In this document: positions 23,847 to 33,083 of the stretch, in pieces
Layout of the letters: each line of letters starts with the position of its first letter
Position numbering within the stretch: the stretch's first letter is position 1
Assembly (NCBI RefSeq): GCF_000518545.1
Contig: NZ_KI912452.1
Location: forward strand, 68,729-132,728
Direction: 5' to 3'
Length of the DNA: 64,000 nucleotides
Source: Hallella seregens ATCC 51272
Lineage (GTDB): Bacteria; Bacteroidota; Bacteroidia; Bacteroidales; Bacteroidaceae
Notes under the pieces: generated by a model
Seen by the model: the letters and a program-made list of their open reading frames with translations, nothing else
Told to the model about the DNA's origin: nothing
Database searches by the model: none
Translations under genes and position numbers: made by a program

Positions 23847-24341
23847 TTACTTCATCTTGCTGAGCTCAGACTGCACTTTGGAGGTCACGTCCTCTACGTT
23901 GGATCCTGTGTAGACAGCAGCACCTTCTTCAAAGATATAGGTGAAGCCACCGGCGTTGCCCACGTTGGTGATGGCATTGCGCACCTTGGCCACGACGGGC
24001 TGCATCTTCTCCTGCTGGGCCTTTTGCAGGGCCTGCTGGTTGTCCTGATAGGTCTGCTGAATCTTCTGATAGAGTTGCTGAAGTTCCTGCTCTTTCTGTT
24101 TCTGAGCGGTGGCATTCATGGTGCTTTTGCCCTTGTCGTAGGCATCGCTCTGACGCTGCAGCTCGTCCTGCATGCTCTTCAAGTCGTTTTCATACTGCTT
24201 GGCCGTGGCCTCAAGTTCACCATTGATCTTGGAAATCTCGGGCAGGGACTGCATGATGGTCTGGGTGTTCACCTTGCCGAACTTCTGGGCAAAAGTGGCC
24301 AAGGGGGCCATCAGCATCATCATTAAAAATAGTTTTTTCAT
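23847..24341 (-). CDS. OmpH/Skp-family periplasmic chaperone, second paralog
   Basis: The 164-residue product has a signal peptide (MKKLFLMMMLMAPLATFAQK), the family start FGKVNTQTIMQSLPE, and a Gln/Lys-rich coiled coil of about 90 residues. The closing strand region GGFTYIFEEGAAVYTGSNVEDVT is diagnostic of OmpH. Skp trimers shield outer-membrane proteins on the way to BamA. It is 105 bases downstream of the first ompH gene and in the same run as bamA. Confidence 0.94.
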   Translation of the reverse strand: MKKLFLMMMLMAPLATFAQKFGKVNTQTIMQSLPEISKINGELEATAKQYENDLKSMQDELQRQSDAYDKGKSTMNATAQKQKEQELQQLYQKIQQTYQDNQQALQKAQQEKMQPVVAKVRNAITNVGNAGGFTYIFEEGAAVYTGSNVEDVTSKVQSELSKMK

Positions 24342-24447
24342 TTCTTTTCTTATGTTTTAATTATGGTTTGTACTTTATTGTCGATGTTGTGATGGCTTCC
24401 TTGCCATTCTTTCATCTTGTCACTTTGTGTCTTTTCGTCCTTGGGGC

Positions 24448-24996
24448 TTATTTGCCATAGCCCAGTTTCTCAAGCACCTCGTTGGAAATGTCTATCCTGG
24501 GTGAGCCAAAGATGATGGCTGTGTCAGAGGCACGGTCGAGCACAAGGCTGTAGCCGCGGAGGTCGGAAATCTCTTTGACTGCATTGTATACCTCTTCTTG
24601 AATAGGGGTCATGAGACTTTCACGCTTTTTGAAGAGTTCGCCTTCGGGACCGAAATACTTTTTCTTCAGGTCGGCAGCCTCTTTTTCCTTGGTCATGATT
24701 TGCTCCTGCTTAGTCTTTTTTTGCTCTTGAGACAGGAACACCACCTCGTTCTGGTAGTTTTTGTACATGGTGGCAGCCTCGGTATTGAGGGCCTCTACCT
24801 CGGCCTGCCACTTTTTGGACACCTGATTGAGTTGCTCGTTGGCACGCTCATAGGCTGGGATGTTCTTCATCACATACTCCATGTCGACCAGCGCAAACTT
24901 CTGGGCACTGACAGCAAATGGTGTGACAGTAAAAACGGCAATCAGCAGAAAGGTTCTGACCCATGCTGTTGTTTTGAAATGACGTATGGTTTTCAT
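24448..24996 (-). CDS. OmpH/Skp-family periplasmic chaperone, first paralog
   Basis: The 182-residue product has a signal peptide (TFLLIAVFTVTPFAVSAQ) then FALVDMEYVMKNIPAYERA, the typical Bacteroidota OmpH start. A coiled coil of about 90 residues follows, and the last part reads GYSLVLDRASDTAIIFGSPRIDIS. It follows bamA by 55 bases on the same strand. Confidence 0.94.
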   Translation of the reverse strand: MKTIRHFKTTAWVRTFLLIAVFTVTPFAVSAQKFALVDMEYVMKNIPAYERANEQLNQVSKKWQAEVEALNTEAATMYKNYQNEVVFLSQEQKKTKQEQIMTKEKEAADLKKKYFGPEGELFKKRESLMTPIQEEVYNAVKEISDLRGYSLVLDRASDTAIIFGSPRIDISNEVLEKLGYGK

Positions 24997-25051
24997 TGCT
25001 TATCCTCTCCTTTTAATTTTTCTCTTATTGAACTTATCTTTTCCTCAATGC

Positions 25052-27676
25052 TTAGAACTCCTGTCCGAGTACAAAGTGGAACTGGCTGCCGCCCTTGGTG
25101 CCAAACACCTTGTCGAAGCCGTAGGCCCAGTCGATACCCATGAGTCCGACCATAGGCAGGAAGATGCGAACACCTACGCCGGCCGAGCGTTTCATGTTGA
25201 AAGGATTGAAGTTCTTGGTCTCGGTCCAGGCATTACCGCCTTCGAGGAACGTCAGGCCGTAGATGGTGGTGTTGCCCAACATGAACGGGTAACGGAGTTC
25301 CAGCGAGAAGCGGTCGTAGGCGTAACCCTCGTAGCCGTAGGGGGTGAGCGATCCATTCTCGTAACCACGCAGGCCAATGGTTTCCTCGGCATAGCTCGTG
25401 GAGTAGCCGCTCATGCCGTCGCCACCCATATAATAGGTCTCGAAAGGCGACTTCTTGTTCTTGTTGTAGCTACCGAGCAAGCCCATCTCGATACGTGTCA
25501 TCAGCACGAAGCACTTCTGTGCACTGCCGAGAGCGGTAAAGGTACGTGACTTGAACTTCCACTTGTGGTACTCAATCCACTTGTATTTCTCTTGCTGTTC
25601 ACGGTTGTAGGAAGCCGATCTGGGATTGGTGGCGAGGTTCTTATAGTCCTTGCCGTCCCAGGCCGACCATGGCGGAGTGATGGTGACACTGGCCGAGAAC
25701 TCAGAGCCGCGATGCGGGAAAAGCTGGTTGTCGGTGGACGAACGGTCGAGCGAGATGCTGAGATTCAGATTGTTGGAGTTACCTGTAGTGAGCAGGAAAT
25801 AACGCCAGTTTTTCAGCATGTAGCGCGTGTAGGACAGTTGCAGCGAGAGTGTGAAGTAATCGTCGGGCCACCGCAGACGCTTGCCCCATCCCAGACTGGC
25901 ACCGATGAGCTGCACATATTTGTCGGGGTCGTAATAGTTCTCGTAGTTGGAGTAGTTGTAGCCATAGCTGCTTGACCCAAGCATATAGTTATAGTAACTG
26001 TTCCGCCAAGCCGAGTTGTAGTAGTTGCTTGACACGTCGGTCTGCTTGGAGTAGAACATGCTGAACGAGAACTGAATGGGGCGCTTGCCGCCAAACCATT
26101 GCGTGGAATAGCTTCCGTTGTAGCTCTGATAGTATTTTCCGTTGGTCTGCACACCGAGCGAGAGCTTCTCGCCGTCGCCCACAGGCATGATGCCCCGATG
26201 CTCTTTATTCTTGTTGAAGAGGTTGGCCATGGAGAAGTTGTTGAGCGTGAGGCCTACCCGGCCGATGACACCTGTCTGTCCCCATCCGAGTGAGAATTCC
26301 ACTTGGTCGTTGGACTTCTGCTCTAAGTTCCAGTTCACGTCTACCGTGCCATTCTCATAGTTGGGTTTTATATCGGGTGCAACTTTCTCTGGATCGAAGT
26401 GCCCCATGGAAGCCAGCTCGCGCGCCGAACGCATGAGAGCCTCTTTGGAGAAGAGGTCGCCTGGTTTGGTACGGAGCTCACGGCGCACGACATTCTCGTA
26501 GAGACGGTCGTTTCCGTTGATGCGCACATGGCTGAGGTGAGCCTGTGGCCCCTCCACGACACGCATTTCCAGGTCGATGGAGTCGCCCACGATGTTCACT
26601 TCTGTAGGCGTGATACTGGAGAATACGTAGCCGTTGTTGTAGTAGAGATTGCCCACGGCATCGTCATCCTCGGAGAGGCGCTTATTCATGAGCTTCTGGT
26701 TGTAGACATCACCGGCCCTCATGGTGAGCAGACCGGAGAGATAATCGGAGTTGTACACCGTATTGCCCACCCAATGCAGGTTGCGGATGTAGTATTTCTG
26801 CCCTTCGGCTACCTTGACAAATACATTGACGTGCTTGGGGTCGTTGTTCCACACACTGTCTTCCAAGATGGCTGCATCGCGGTATCCCAGCTCGTTGTAT
26901 TTCTCAATGAGTTTTTCCTTGTCTTCTTTCCAGCGCTCGGGTGTGTACTTTTTGGATTTCAGGAACGACGAGAGCTTGCCAGCTTCGTGGGTTTTGGCAA
27001 AGGCCCCTTTAGAGAAGAGACCGCCCTTTATTTTAGCGTCGCTGAGCTTCTCGTTGCCCTCGATGATGATGTTGCGAATCTTCATCTTCTGCTTCTTGTC
27101 GATGATGACGTCCAGAATCACCTGGTTCTTGGCGGTCACGTCATCGCGCTGGCGTATCTCGATGTCGGCGTTCTTGAATCCCTTGTCATCGAAGTATTTC
27201 TTGGCCAGAATCTTGGCACGGTCAATCATGTTGGGCGTAATTTGTCCGCCTTTCATCATGCCCAGTTTCTGTTCCATGTCCTCGCGTTCACTCTTTTTGA
27301 GTCCGGTATAGTTGATTTCAGAGACGCGTGGGCGCGGCTTCAGCGCAATATGCAGGTATACCTTGTTGCCCACGAGCGAGTCTGCGGCGATTTGCACGTC
27401 GGAGAAGAGCCCATGTTTCCAGTAACGCTTCACAGCATCGGTAATCTCGTTGCCCGGCAACGAAATATGCTGGCCTATGGCCAACCCGGAGATACCGGTC
27501 AGCGTGTAGTCTTCATAACCGTCCATGCCTGAGACATTGAACCCCGCGATGACGACATCGCGCGGCGTTCCGGCATAGGTGATGTCCGGGTGGATAATCT
27601 TGTCCTGTGCTTCAGCTCCCATGCAGCAGGCCATGGCCACGAGGGTTGCAAATATCTTATTCTTGTTATGGTGCAT
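25052..27676 (-). CDS. bamA: Outer membrane protein assembly factor BamA
   Basis: The 874-residue protein inserts beta-barrel proteins into the outer membrane. A signal peptide (ATLVAMACCMGAEA-QD) is followed by POTRA repeats over about residues 45-465, marked by segments such as PRVSEINYTGLKKSERED and KMKIRNIIIEGNEKLSDAKI. A 16-strand barrel follows, ending in a terminal phenylalanine (FVLGQEF). The barrel contains the conserved GLRGYENGSLTPYG lock-region motif. It lies between uppS and three ompH genes, its functional partners. Confidence 0.97.
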   Translation of the reverse strand: MHHNKNKIFATLVAMACCMGAEAQDKIIHPDITYAGTPRDVVIAGFNVSGMDGYEDYTLTGISGLAIGQHISLPGNEITDAVKRYWKHGLFSDVQIAADSLVGNKVYLHIALKPRPRVSEINYTGLKKSEREDMEQKLGMMKGGQITPNMIDRAKILAKKYFDDKGFKNADIEIRQRDDVTAKNQVILDVIIDKKQKMKIRNIIIEGNEKLSDAKIKGGLFSKGAFAKTHEAGKLSSFLKSKKYTPERWKEDKEKLIEKYNELGYRDAAILEDSVWNNDPKHVNVFVKVAEGQKYYIRNLHWVGNTVYNSDYLSGLLTMRAGDVYNQKLMNKRLSEDDDAVGNLYYNNGYVFSSITPTEVNIVGDSIDLEMRVVEGPQAHLSHVRINGNDRLYENVVRRELRTKPGDLFSKEALMRSARELASMGHFDPEKVAPDIKPNYENGTVDVNWNLEQKSNDQVEFSLGWGQTGVIGRVGLTLNNFSMANLFNKNKEHRGIMPVGDGEKLSLGVQTNGKYYQSYNGSYSTQWFGGKRPIQFSFSMFYSKQTDVSSNYYNSAWRNSYYNYMLGSSSYGYNYSNYENYYDPDKYVQLIGASLGWGKRLRWPDDYFTLSLQLSYTRYMLKNWRYFLLTTGNSNNLNLSISLDRSSTDNQLFPHRGSEFSASVTITPPWSAWDGKDYKNLATNPRSASYNREQQEKYKWIEYHKWKFKSRTFTALGSAQKCFVLMTRIEMGLLGSYNKNKKSPFETYYMGGDGMSGYSTSYAEETIGLRGYENGSLTPYGYEGYAYDRFSLELRYPFMLGNTTIYGLTFLEGGNAWTETKNFNPFNMKRSAGVGVRIFLPMVGLMGIDWAYGFDKVFGTKGGSQFHFVLGQEF

Positions 27677-27738
27677 CGTATGTTGGTTTGGGTTACCCTG
27701 TTACCTTTGCTCTTTTAGCTTTTGTTCCTTTCACCTTA

Positions 27739-28479
27739 TTATATATATGCTTCTCCTTCTACCTGTGCTTCGGTCTTGCCGAATCTTCGTTGGCGATTCT
27801 GATAGCTGGCGATGGCCTGATGGAGGTCGCCCTCGTCGAAGTCGGGCCAGTAGGTATCACAGAAGTAGAGTTCAGAATAGGCAATCTGCCAAAGCAGGTA
27901 GTTGGATATGCGCAGCTCACCGCCGGTACGGATGAGCAGGTCGGGGTCTGGCATAAAATGGGTTTCCAGATGCTGGCTGATGGTGTCTTCGGTAATGTCG
28001 TTGACGGCCAGTGTACCCTCTTTCACTTCGGTGGCAATGTGTTGGGCGGCGCGTGTCAATTCCCATCGTGAGCTGTAGCTCAATGCCACAACCATTGTCA
28101 TGGCTGTATTGTAGGCTGTGCGCTCCATCATACCCTTGATTTTTTCTTGCACGTTGCTGGGCAGACGGTCCATCTCGCCCACCATGCGGAACCTTACATT
28201 GTTCTTATGGAAGAGTTCTTCCTCCAGAAACTCGATGATGAGTCCCATAATAGCGGCAATCTCTGATTCGGGCCTACTCCAGTTCTCGGTAGAAAAAGTG
28301 TAGAGGGTGAGATACTTCACACCCAGACGTGTACATTCGGAGGTGATGCGCTTGACGGTCTCTACACCTGCCTGATGGCCATAGCTGCGGTCTTTTCCAC
28401 GTTCCATGGCCCATCGTCCATTGCCATCCATGATGATGGCAACGTGCTGTGGAATTCTTGTTCTGTCGAGTTCTGTCAT
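27739..28479 (-). CDS. uppS: Undecaprenyl diphosphate synthase (isoprenyl transferase)
   Basis: The 246-residue enzyme makes the C55 lipid carrier by cis-prenyl transfer. [13 protein letters not shown] holds the catalytic Asp18, followed by [12 protein letters not shown]. The C-terminal signature [22 protein letters not shown] binds the substrate diphosphates. It starts 13 bases after the DUF6089 stop and sits 62 bases before bamA, all on the same strand. Confidence 0.97.
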   Translation of the reverse strand: MTELDRTRIPQHVAIIMDGNGRWAMERGKDRSYGHQAGVETVKRITSECTRLGVKYLTLYTFSTENWSRPESEIAAIMGLIIEFLEEELFHKNNVRFRMVGEMDRLPSNVQEKIKGMMERTAYNTAMTMVVALSYSSRWELTRAAQHIATEVKEGTLAVNDITEDTISQHLETHFMPDPDLLIRTGGELRISNYLLWQIAYSELYFCDTYWPDFDEGDLHQAIASYQNRQRRFGKTEAQVEGEAYI

Positions 28480-28492
28480 ATCGCTTGTCGCT

Positions 28493-29173
28493 TTATTCCT
28501 TATTACATGTCCTGCACTTCGCCATGAGGCTGTAGCTGAGTGTCACTTGCAATGCCGTGTAGCAGTCGGTGTTCTTGAAGAGGCCGCTGCTCTTGATATA
28601 GTAGGGATCTTTCACTCCGTCGAGTTCATCGCTCTGTGCCCAGTGGATGGCCCACTCCAGTCCGAGGTTAGCCCGGTCGCCCATCTTGTATTTCAGGCCG
28701 ATGCCTACAGGCACATTGAGTGCAAACTTTCCTTTGGCTCTCGTATCGGCGTAGGTGCCGCCCAATCCGGCAAAGACAAACGGCGTGAGGCGTTTGGCCC
28801 CGCGATAGTCGCGGCCGGTGCCGTAGGGCCAGAAGTTATATTCGTATGTCAGGCACACGTCGTAGAGTCCGTTCTTGAACGTGTAGGGAGTCCTGGCGTA
28901 GTCGGGATAATAGGTTTGCACGTCGGCCGACGAGCCTTTCATGGTGCCATAACTCACATTCATGCGCAGTCCCATGTAGGGATTGAATACATAGCGGGCC
29001 AGGAGCGTAGCCATGGGCTGCAGGTTTTTGGTGATGTTGCCGTTGAAGTCGCCCAGATACCCGTTGATACCCACACCGCCTCCTATCTCCATGCGGTATT
29101 CTGGGTCGTCCTGTGCCTTGGTCGAAATGGCAGCAACCGTCAGCACGGCTATGAGTGTCAGCAGCTTCCTCAT
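28493..29173 (-). CDS. DUF6089 family outer membrane beta-barrel protein
   Basis: The 226-residue product has a signal peptide ([18 protein letters not shown]) followed by an eight-strand-like barrel pattern: [42 protein letters not shown] and [19 protein letters not shown]. The mix of glycine and aromatic residues and conserved position just before uppS-bamA identify the DUF6089 family, whose role is unknown but is presumed to be in the envelope. The C-terminus ([10 protein letters not shown]) is unusual in not ending on an aromatic residue. Confidence 0.85.
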   Translation of the reverse strand: MRKLLTLIAVLTVAAISTKAQDDPEYRMEIGGGVGINGYLGDFNGNITKNLQPMATLLARYVFNPYMGLRMNVSYGTMKGSSADVQTYYPDYARTPYTFKNGLYDVCLTYEYNFWPYGTGRDYRGAKRLTPFVFAGLGGTYADTRAKGKFALNVPVGIGLKYKMGDRANLGLEWAIHWAQSDELDGVKDPYYIKSSGLFKNTDCYTALQVTLSYSLMAKCRTCNKE

Positions 29174-29203
29174 CCCTTGTTGCCTGATACCTGTTGTGTG
29201 CGG

Positions 29204-30577
29204 TTATTCGGTGAAAGCTTTCTGTTCAGTGGCCCAGCTCAGGCGGGCGAGGCGTCCGCTCCAGATTTGATTTTCGCCATTCTTGGACAGATGGATGTAG
29301 TTGCCACCGTCTGCGGTCATGGTGAACGCAGCGGCCGACTTGACGAAGCTGGCGGGCAGGGCATAGGCTGTGGTCTTGACCCAGGTGAGTCCTTCGTCAT
29401 TGCTGAAATAGAACGATGTGAAGTCACCGCCAATGGCCAGTATGCCGCCGTCGTAGCCGATGGCCTGGAGATTGGCTAAGGCCGGGAGTTTTTTGCGGTT
29501 GTATTCGTCGGCTGGATAGAAAGCCCAAGGCTGGTTTTGAGAGCCGCTGGCATTTTCTTCCACCTTGCGCCATATCTTGGTTTCGCCGTTTCTGGTTCCC
29601 ACAATCACCAGATCGTTGGTGTGAGCATTGGTTTTCGAGGCCTTGCAAACGAAGTTAAGGTTGTCTGTGGGCAGGTTGGCGGTCTCGTCGTCCAAGCTGT
29701 CGGTGGTCCATGTGGCACCGTTGTCGGCCGAACTGGAGATGCCGACAGCCGTCAGAGCGTAGAGGCGGACATCACTGGCACCGATGATTTGCGTCAGCTC
29801 GGCATTGGAACTTACTTGTTTCCAACTCTCACCATCGGCAGACTGCATCACCTTGCCTCCCTCGTCGAGCACGTAGAGCATGCCATCCTTGGCTATGGCA
29901 CTCTGGTAGGCTGCTGCCGAAAAGGTCGTGGTAAGCTGTGTATAGGTGGTTCCCGTTTGCTTGAGTACCACAGTCTTTCCTGATTTCACACCAAAGATGT
30001 AGGTCTGCTTGTTGCTGACAATCAGCTTGCGTCCCTCCACACCGTCGAGTGCATCAATGGCATGCCGGTTCCAACTCATCTCCTGGCCGGTCTGTTGGTG
30101 CACGTTCAGCTTGACTGTGTATTCCCGCCAAGCTGTGCCCCGGAGGCTGTAAACACGTACACGCAGAGGCGAAGAGAAGTCGAGAGAGTCGGTACTGGCA
30201 TAGTAGGTCAGGCTGTCCTTTCCTTCTTTGTCCCTGAGATTCAGGACAATGGTTCCGCTGTTTTTGGTTGTGATGGAGCACACCACCTTGGAGGCGTCCG
30301 TGCCATAGCGCAGCGAGTCGGGGTTGTAAATCAGTTGTTTCTGGTGGTCAATATAGAAAGTATAGGTGCTGGCACTGTAGTTGGAAGTGTATATGCTGTC
30401 GGTCACACCGTCAGAAGCTGTGGTGTGGAGATGCCGTTTTACCGTGGTCAGAGAGAATGCTGTCACGGCCGTATCGTCATAGTAGGTTATGTCTTCGTCA
30501 TTATTGTTGCTCAGGCACGAGGTCATTGAGACCGTGGCTGAGGCTATCATGGCCCATGACAATAACTTCTTGATCAT
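29204..30577 (-). CDS. DUF6242 lipoprotein with sialidase-like repeats
   Basis: The 457-residue product is a lipoprotein (MIKKLLSWAMIASATVSMTS-C). An N-terminal region of about 150 residues resembles the DUF6242 N-terminal domain. The rest has repeated beta-propeller-like units such as SADGESWKQVSS, SSADNGATWTTDSL and SNDEGLTWVKTT, which look like Asp-box or photosynthesis-stability-factor repeats. Function is unknown. The frame is open to 30637, but a TAATTTTG box at 30604-30611 favours ATG 30577. It is the first gene of the minus-strand envelope run. Confidence 0.85.
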   Translation of the reverse strand: MIKKLLSWAMIASATVSMTSCLSNNNDEDITYYDDTAVTAFSLTTVKRHLHTTASDGVTDSIYTSNYSASTYTFYIDHQKQLIYNPDSLRYGTDASKVVCSITTKNSGTIVLNLRDKEGKDSLTYYASTDSLDFSSPLRVRVYSLRGTAWREYTVKLNVHQQTGQEMSWNRHAIDALDGVEGRKLIVSNKQTYIFGVKSGKTVVLKQTGTTYTQLTTTFSAAAYQSAIAKDGMLYVLDEGGKVMQSADGESWKQVSSNAELTQIIGASDVRLYALTAVGISSSADNGATWTTDSLDDETANLPTDNLNFVCKASKTNAHTNDLVIVGTRNGETKIWRKVEENASGSQNQPWAFYPADEYNRKKLPALANLQAIGYDGGILAIGGDFTSFYFSNDEGLTWVKTTAYALPASFVKSAAAFTMTADGGNYIHLSKNGENQIWSGRLARLSWATEQKAFTE

Positions 30578-30718
30578 TGCGCGCAATTTAGTTGATTTAG
30601 CTGCAAAATTACTTAGAAATATCCAAAATTGCGCCACTTTTGAGGCTTTATTATGTAAAATATTGGTTTATAGCGTGTTTTTTAAGGTTGTTTAGAAGTT
30701 TGCCTCAACAAGGCAAAC

Positions 30719-30748
30719 AAAAAAGGCAATACGATCACTCGCACTGCC
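30719..30748 (-). terminator. Terminator of the small hydrophobic peptide gene
   Basis: Read on the minus strand, GGCAGTGCGA pairs with TCGTATTGCC (10 bp including two G-U pairs) around a GTGA tetraloop, and six T follow directly. This is a textbook rho-independent terminator, 17 bases after the peptide stop codon. Confidence 0.85.
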
Positions 30749-30765
30749 TCTTTGTAAGAATAATG

Positions 30766-30861
30766 TTAACGGATGCTGGTATGTACCAAAGCAATAATAC
30801 TAAGAGCGGTCATCAACATGACCAATACCAGCATCACGACTGATTCAAAATCTAATAACAT
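30766..30861 (-). CDS. 31-residue hydrophobic single-span peptide
   Basis: ATG 30861 to TAA 30766 encodes MLLDFESVV followed by the hydrophobic segment MLVLVMLMTALSIIALV and a short polar tail ending HTSIR. The layout (acidic N-terminus, one membrane span, basic C-terminus) is that of small membrane peptides, including type I toxins and small regulators. An internal ATG at 30834 could give a 22-residue form. Support comes from the surroundings: a consensus promoter upstream, a strong terminator downstream and a purine-rich stretch (TTAGGATT) before the ATG. The coding region contains an 11-bp inverted repeat (30772-30782 with 30825-30835) and an inner hairpin (30808-30823). The transcript could instead be a structured RNA. 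Homologs are not known to me. Confidence 0.6.
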   Translation of the reverse strand: MLLDFESVVMLVLVMLMTALSIIALVHTSIR

Positions 30862-30940
30862 AATCCTAATCTTTACCTTAAAAATCTATCAAACTACTAA
30901 CCTAATGAAACTTTATGTGAATCTTCTCACGAAGACTGTG

Positions 30941-30972
30941 CAAAGTTACGTCAAGTTTTTGACGAAACCAAA
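30941..30972 (-). promoter_or_regulatory. Promoter of the small hydrophobic peptide gene
   Basis: TTTG (30969-30972) and TAACTTTG (30941-30948) on the minus strand are 20 bases apart, a consensus Bacteroidetes promoter. It gives a leader of about 70 nt with a small hairpin (GTGA..TCAC) near its 5' end, and a transcript of about 215 nt ending at the terminator near 30719. Confidence 0.75.
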
Positions 30973-31028
30973 TATATTTGCACATTTTTATTATTTTAAG
31001 CAGCCTTTTTGATTTAGGTCAATCTAAA

Positions 31029-31055
31029 AAGCCCGCCTCCATCGGAGGCGGGCTT
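31029..31055 (-). terminator. pckA terminator
   Basis: A perfect 12-bp stem (31029-31040 with 31044-31055), loop of three, is followed on the minus strand by TTTTTAGATT. It lies 30 bases after the pckA stop. Confidence 0.9.
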
Positions 31056-31084
31056 GATGATTTGTGATTCCGTGAATCGGATGC

Positions 31085-32698
31085 TTAGAGCTGAGGACCG
31101 GCAGCCACGAGAGCCTTGCCGGCTTCGTTGCCCTCGTACTTCTTGAAGTTCTTGATGAAGCGGGCGGCCAGATCCTTGGCTTTCTCCTCCCACTGAGCAG
31201 CGTCAGCGTAGGTGTCGCGGGGATCGAGGATGTTGGTGGCTACGCCCTCGAGCTTTGTGGGAACGGTGAAGTTGAAGTAAGGAATCTGCTTGGTCGGGGC
31301 AGCGTCGATGCTGTGGTTCAGGATGGCGTCGATGATGCCGCGGGTGTCGCGGATAGAGATACGCTTGCCTGTTCCGTTCCAGCCAGTGTTCACGAGATAG
31401 GCCTTGGCGCCGCTCTTCTCCATCTTCTTCACAAGCTCCTCAGCATACTTTGTGGGATGCAACTCCAAGAAAGCCTGGCCGAAGCAAGCCGAGAATGTGG
31501 GCGTGGGCTCGGTGATGCCGCGCTCTGTACCGGCCAGCTTGGCGGTGAAGCCAGAGAGGAAGTAGTACTTCGTCTGCTCTGCGTTCAGGATAGATACGGG
31601 AGGCAGCACGCCGAAAGCGTCGGCACTCAGGAAGATCACCTGCTTGGCGGCGGGACCCTGAGAGGTGGGACGCTGGATGTTCTTGATGTGATAGATGGGA
31701 TAGCTTACGCGGGTGTTCTCGGTCACGCTCTTGTCTGCGAAGTCAATTTTGCCGTTCTTGTCAACGGTAACGTTCTCCAGCAGAGCGTCGCGGGTGATGG
31801 CGCCGTAGATGTCGGGCTCAGCCTCTTTGTCGAGGTTGATCACCTTGGCATAGCAGCCACCCTCGTAGTTGAACACGCCCTCGTCGTCCCAACCGTGCTC
31901 GTCGTCGCCGATGAGCTTGCGCTTCGGATCGGTGGACAGCGTGGTCTTGCCCGTGCCGGACAGGCCGAAGAAGATGGCGGTGTTCTCACCGTTCATGTCA
32001 GTGTTGGCAGAGCAGTGCATGGAAGCCATGCCTTTCAGCGGGAGGAAGTAGTTCATCATCGAGAACATACCTTTCTTCATTTCGCCGCCATACCATGTGT
32101 TGACGATAACCTGCTCCTTGCTGGTTACGTTGAACACAACGGCAGTCTCAGAGTTCAGGCCGAGTTCCTTGTAGTTCTCCACCTTGGCCTTGGAGGCGTT
32201 GTAGACGATGAAATCGGGCTCCTGCTCGAAGTCGGCCTCGCTCTGAGGACGGATGAACATGTTGGTCACGAAGTGAGCCTGCCATGCCACCTCCATGATG
32301 AAGCGCACTTTCATGCGGGTGTCCTTGTGCGTGCCGCAGAAACCGTCGACCACGAACAGACGCTTGTTTGACAGTTCCTTCTTGGCGATTTCCTTCACGG
32401 CGGCCCAAGCCTCCTTGGTGGCCCTGTGGTTGTCGTTCTTGTACTCCTCGGAAGTCCACCATACGGTGTCGTGAGAGTTCTCATCGTCAACGATGAACTT
32501 GTCCTTAGGAGAACGGCCGGTGTAGATACCAGTCATGACATTGATGGCGCCGAGCTCAGTTTCCTGGCCCACCTCGAAACCTTCAAGGCCTTCCTTGGTC
32601 TCCTCGTTAAATAACACCTCGTAAGTAGGATTGTAGAGAACCTCTTTGGTTCCCGTGATGCCGTACTTTTCCAGTACGCTCTTGTCAAACTTTGCCAT
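31085..32698 (-). CDS. pckA: Phosphoenolpyruvate carboxykinase (ATP)
   Basis: The 537-residue enzyme interconverts oxaloacetate plus ATP with PEP, CO2 and ADP. In succinate-producing Bacteroidota it fixes CO2 onto PEP. Motifs are the substrate site [18 protein letters not shown], the P-loop [13 protein letters not shown] and the metal site [25 protein letters not shown] and [12 protein letters not shown] follow. Length is standard. The gene has its own promoter and terminator and is divergent from upp. Confidence 0.98.
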   Translation of the reverse strand: MAKFDKSVLEKYGITGTKEVLYNPTYEVLFNEETKEGLEGFEVGQETELGAINVMTGIYTGRSPKDKFIVDDENSHDTVWWTSEEYKNDNHRATKEAWAAVKEIAKKELSNKRLFVVDGFCGTHKDTRMKVRFIMEVAWQAHFVTNMFIRPQSEADFEQEPDFIVYNASKAKVENYKELGLNSETAVVFNVTSKEQVIVNTWYGGEMKKGMFSMMNYFLPLKGMASMHCSANTDMNGENTAIFFGLSGTGKTTLSTDPKRKLIGDDEHGWDDEGVFNYEGGCYAKVINLDKEAEPDIYGAITRDALLENVTVDKNGKIDFADKSVTENTRVSYPIYHIKNIQRPTSQGPAAKQVIFLSADAFGVLPPVSILNAEQTKYYFLSGFTAKLAGTERGITEPTPTFSACFGQAFLELHPTKYAEELVKKMEKSGAKAYLVNTGWNGTGKRISIRDTRGIIDAILNHSIDAAPTKQIPYFNFTVPTKLEGVATNILDPRDTYADAAQWEEKAKDLAARFIKNFKKYEGNEAGKALVAAGPQL

Positions 32699-33083
32699 TT
32701 TCTAATTCAATGTATTAAGTTGTGAATAAATGCTTTTTACCCTTTGTCGGACTGGAGTTACATGGCTCCAAACTATCCTTATACGCCCACAAAGTTACGT
32801 AAATTGTGATGAACGGCCAACTTTCATTTTGTAAAAATACGGCCTCTCTGTCCTTTTTAGGTTAAAGAATACAAAAACAGAGACGCCCTTTTTGGATTTG
32901 CTATTTAGACTTTGCAAAAATTCGGCACTCCCATACCGGGGTAGGGCAGGGCCCGTGCCGCAGTCGTGATTTCCCGATCAAGGCGCGATGCCGGGATGGT
33001 TCAACTTTTCCGGGATTTGTCTTTCCCATCCCAGAGAAAACGAGTATCTTTGCACGAATTTAACAAAAAGCCATTCTGCAAAT
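32699..33083. other. Divergent pckA-upp promoter region
   Basis: The 385 bases between the two divergent start codons hold the pckA promoter (32790-32820) and a TATCTTTG -7 box for upp at 33045-33052. Short ORFs in 32966-33083 look accidental; one is simply the open frame upstream of upp. I see no further structure. Confidence 0.6.
32790..32820 (-). promoter_or_regulatory. pckA promoter
   Basis: On the minus strand TTG at 32818-32820 and TAACTTTG at 32790-32797 are separated by 20 bases. The resulting leader is about 85 nt long. Confidence 0.6.

Larger units (their letters stand above)
30578..31084. other. Intergenic region carrying a small transcript
   Basis: The 507 bases between the DUF6242 gene and pckA hold the DUF6242 -7 box (30604-30611), a complete small transcription unit on the minus strand (promoter 30941-30972, 31-codon ORF 30766-30861, terminator 30719-30748), and the pckA terminator (31029-31055). 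The region is AT-rich compared with its surroundings. Confidence 0.75.
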
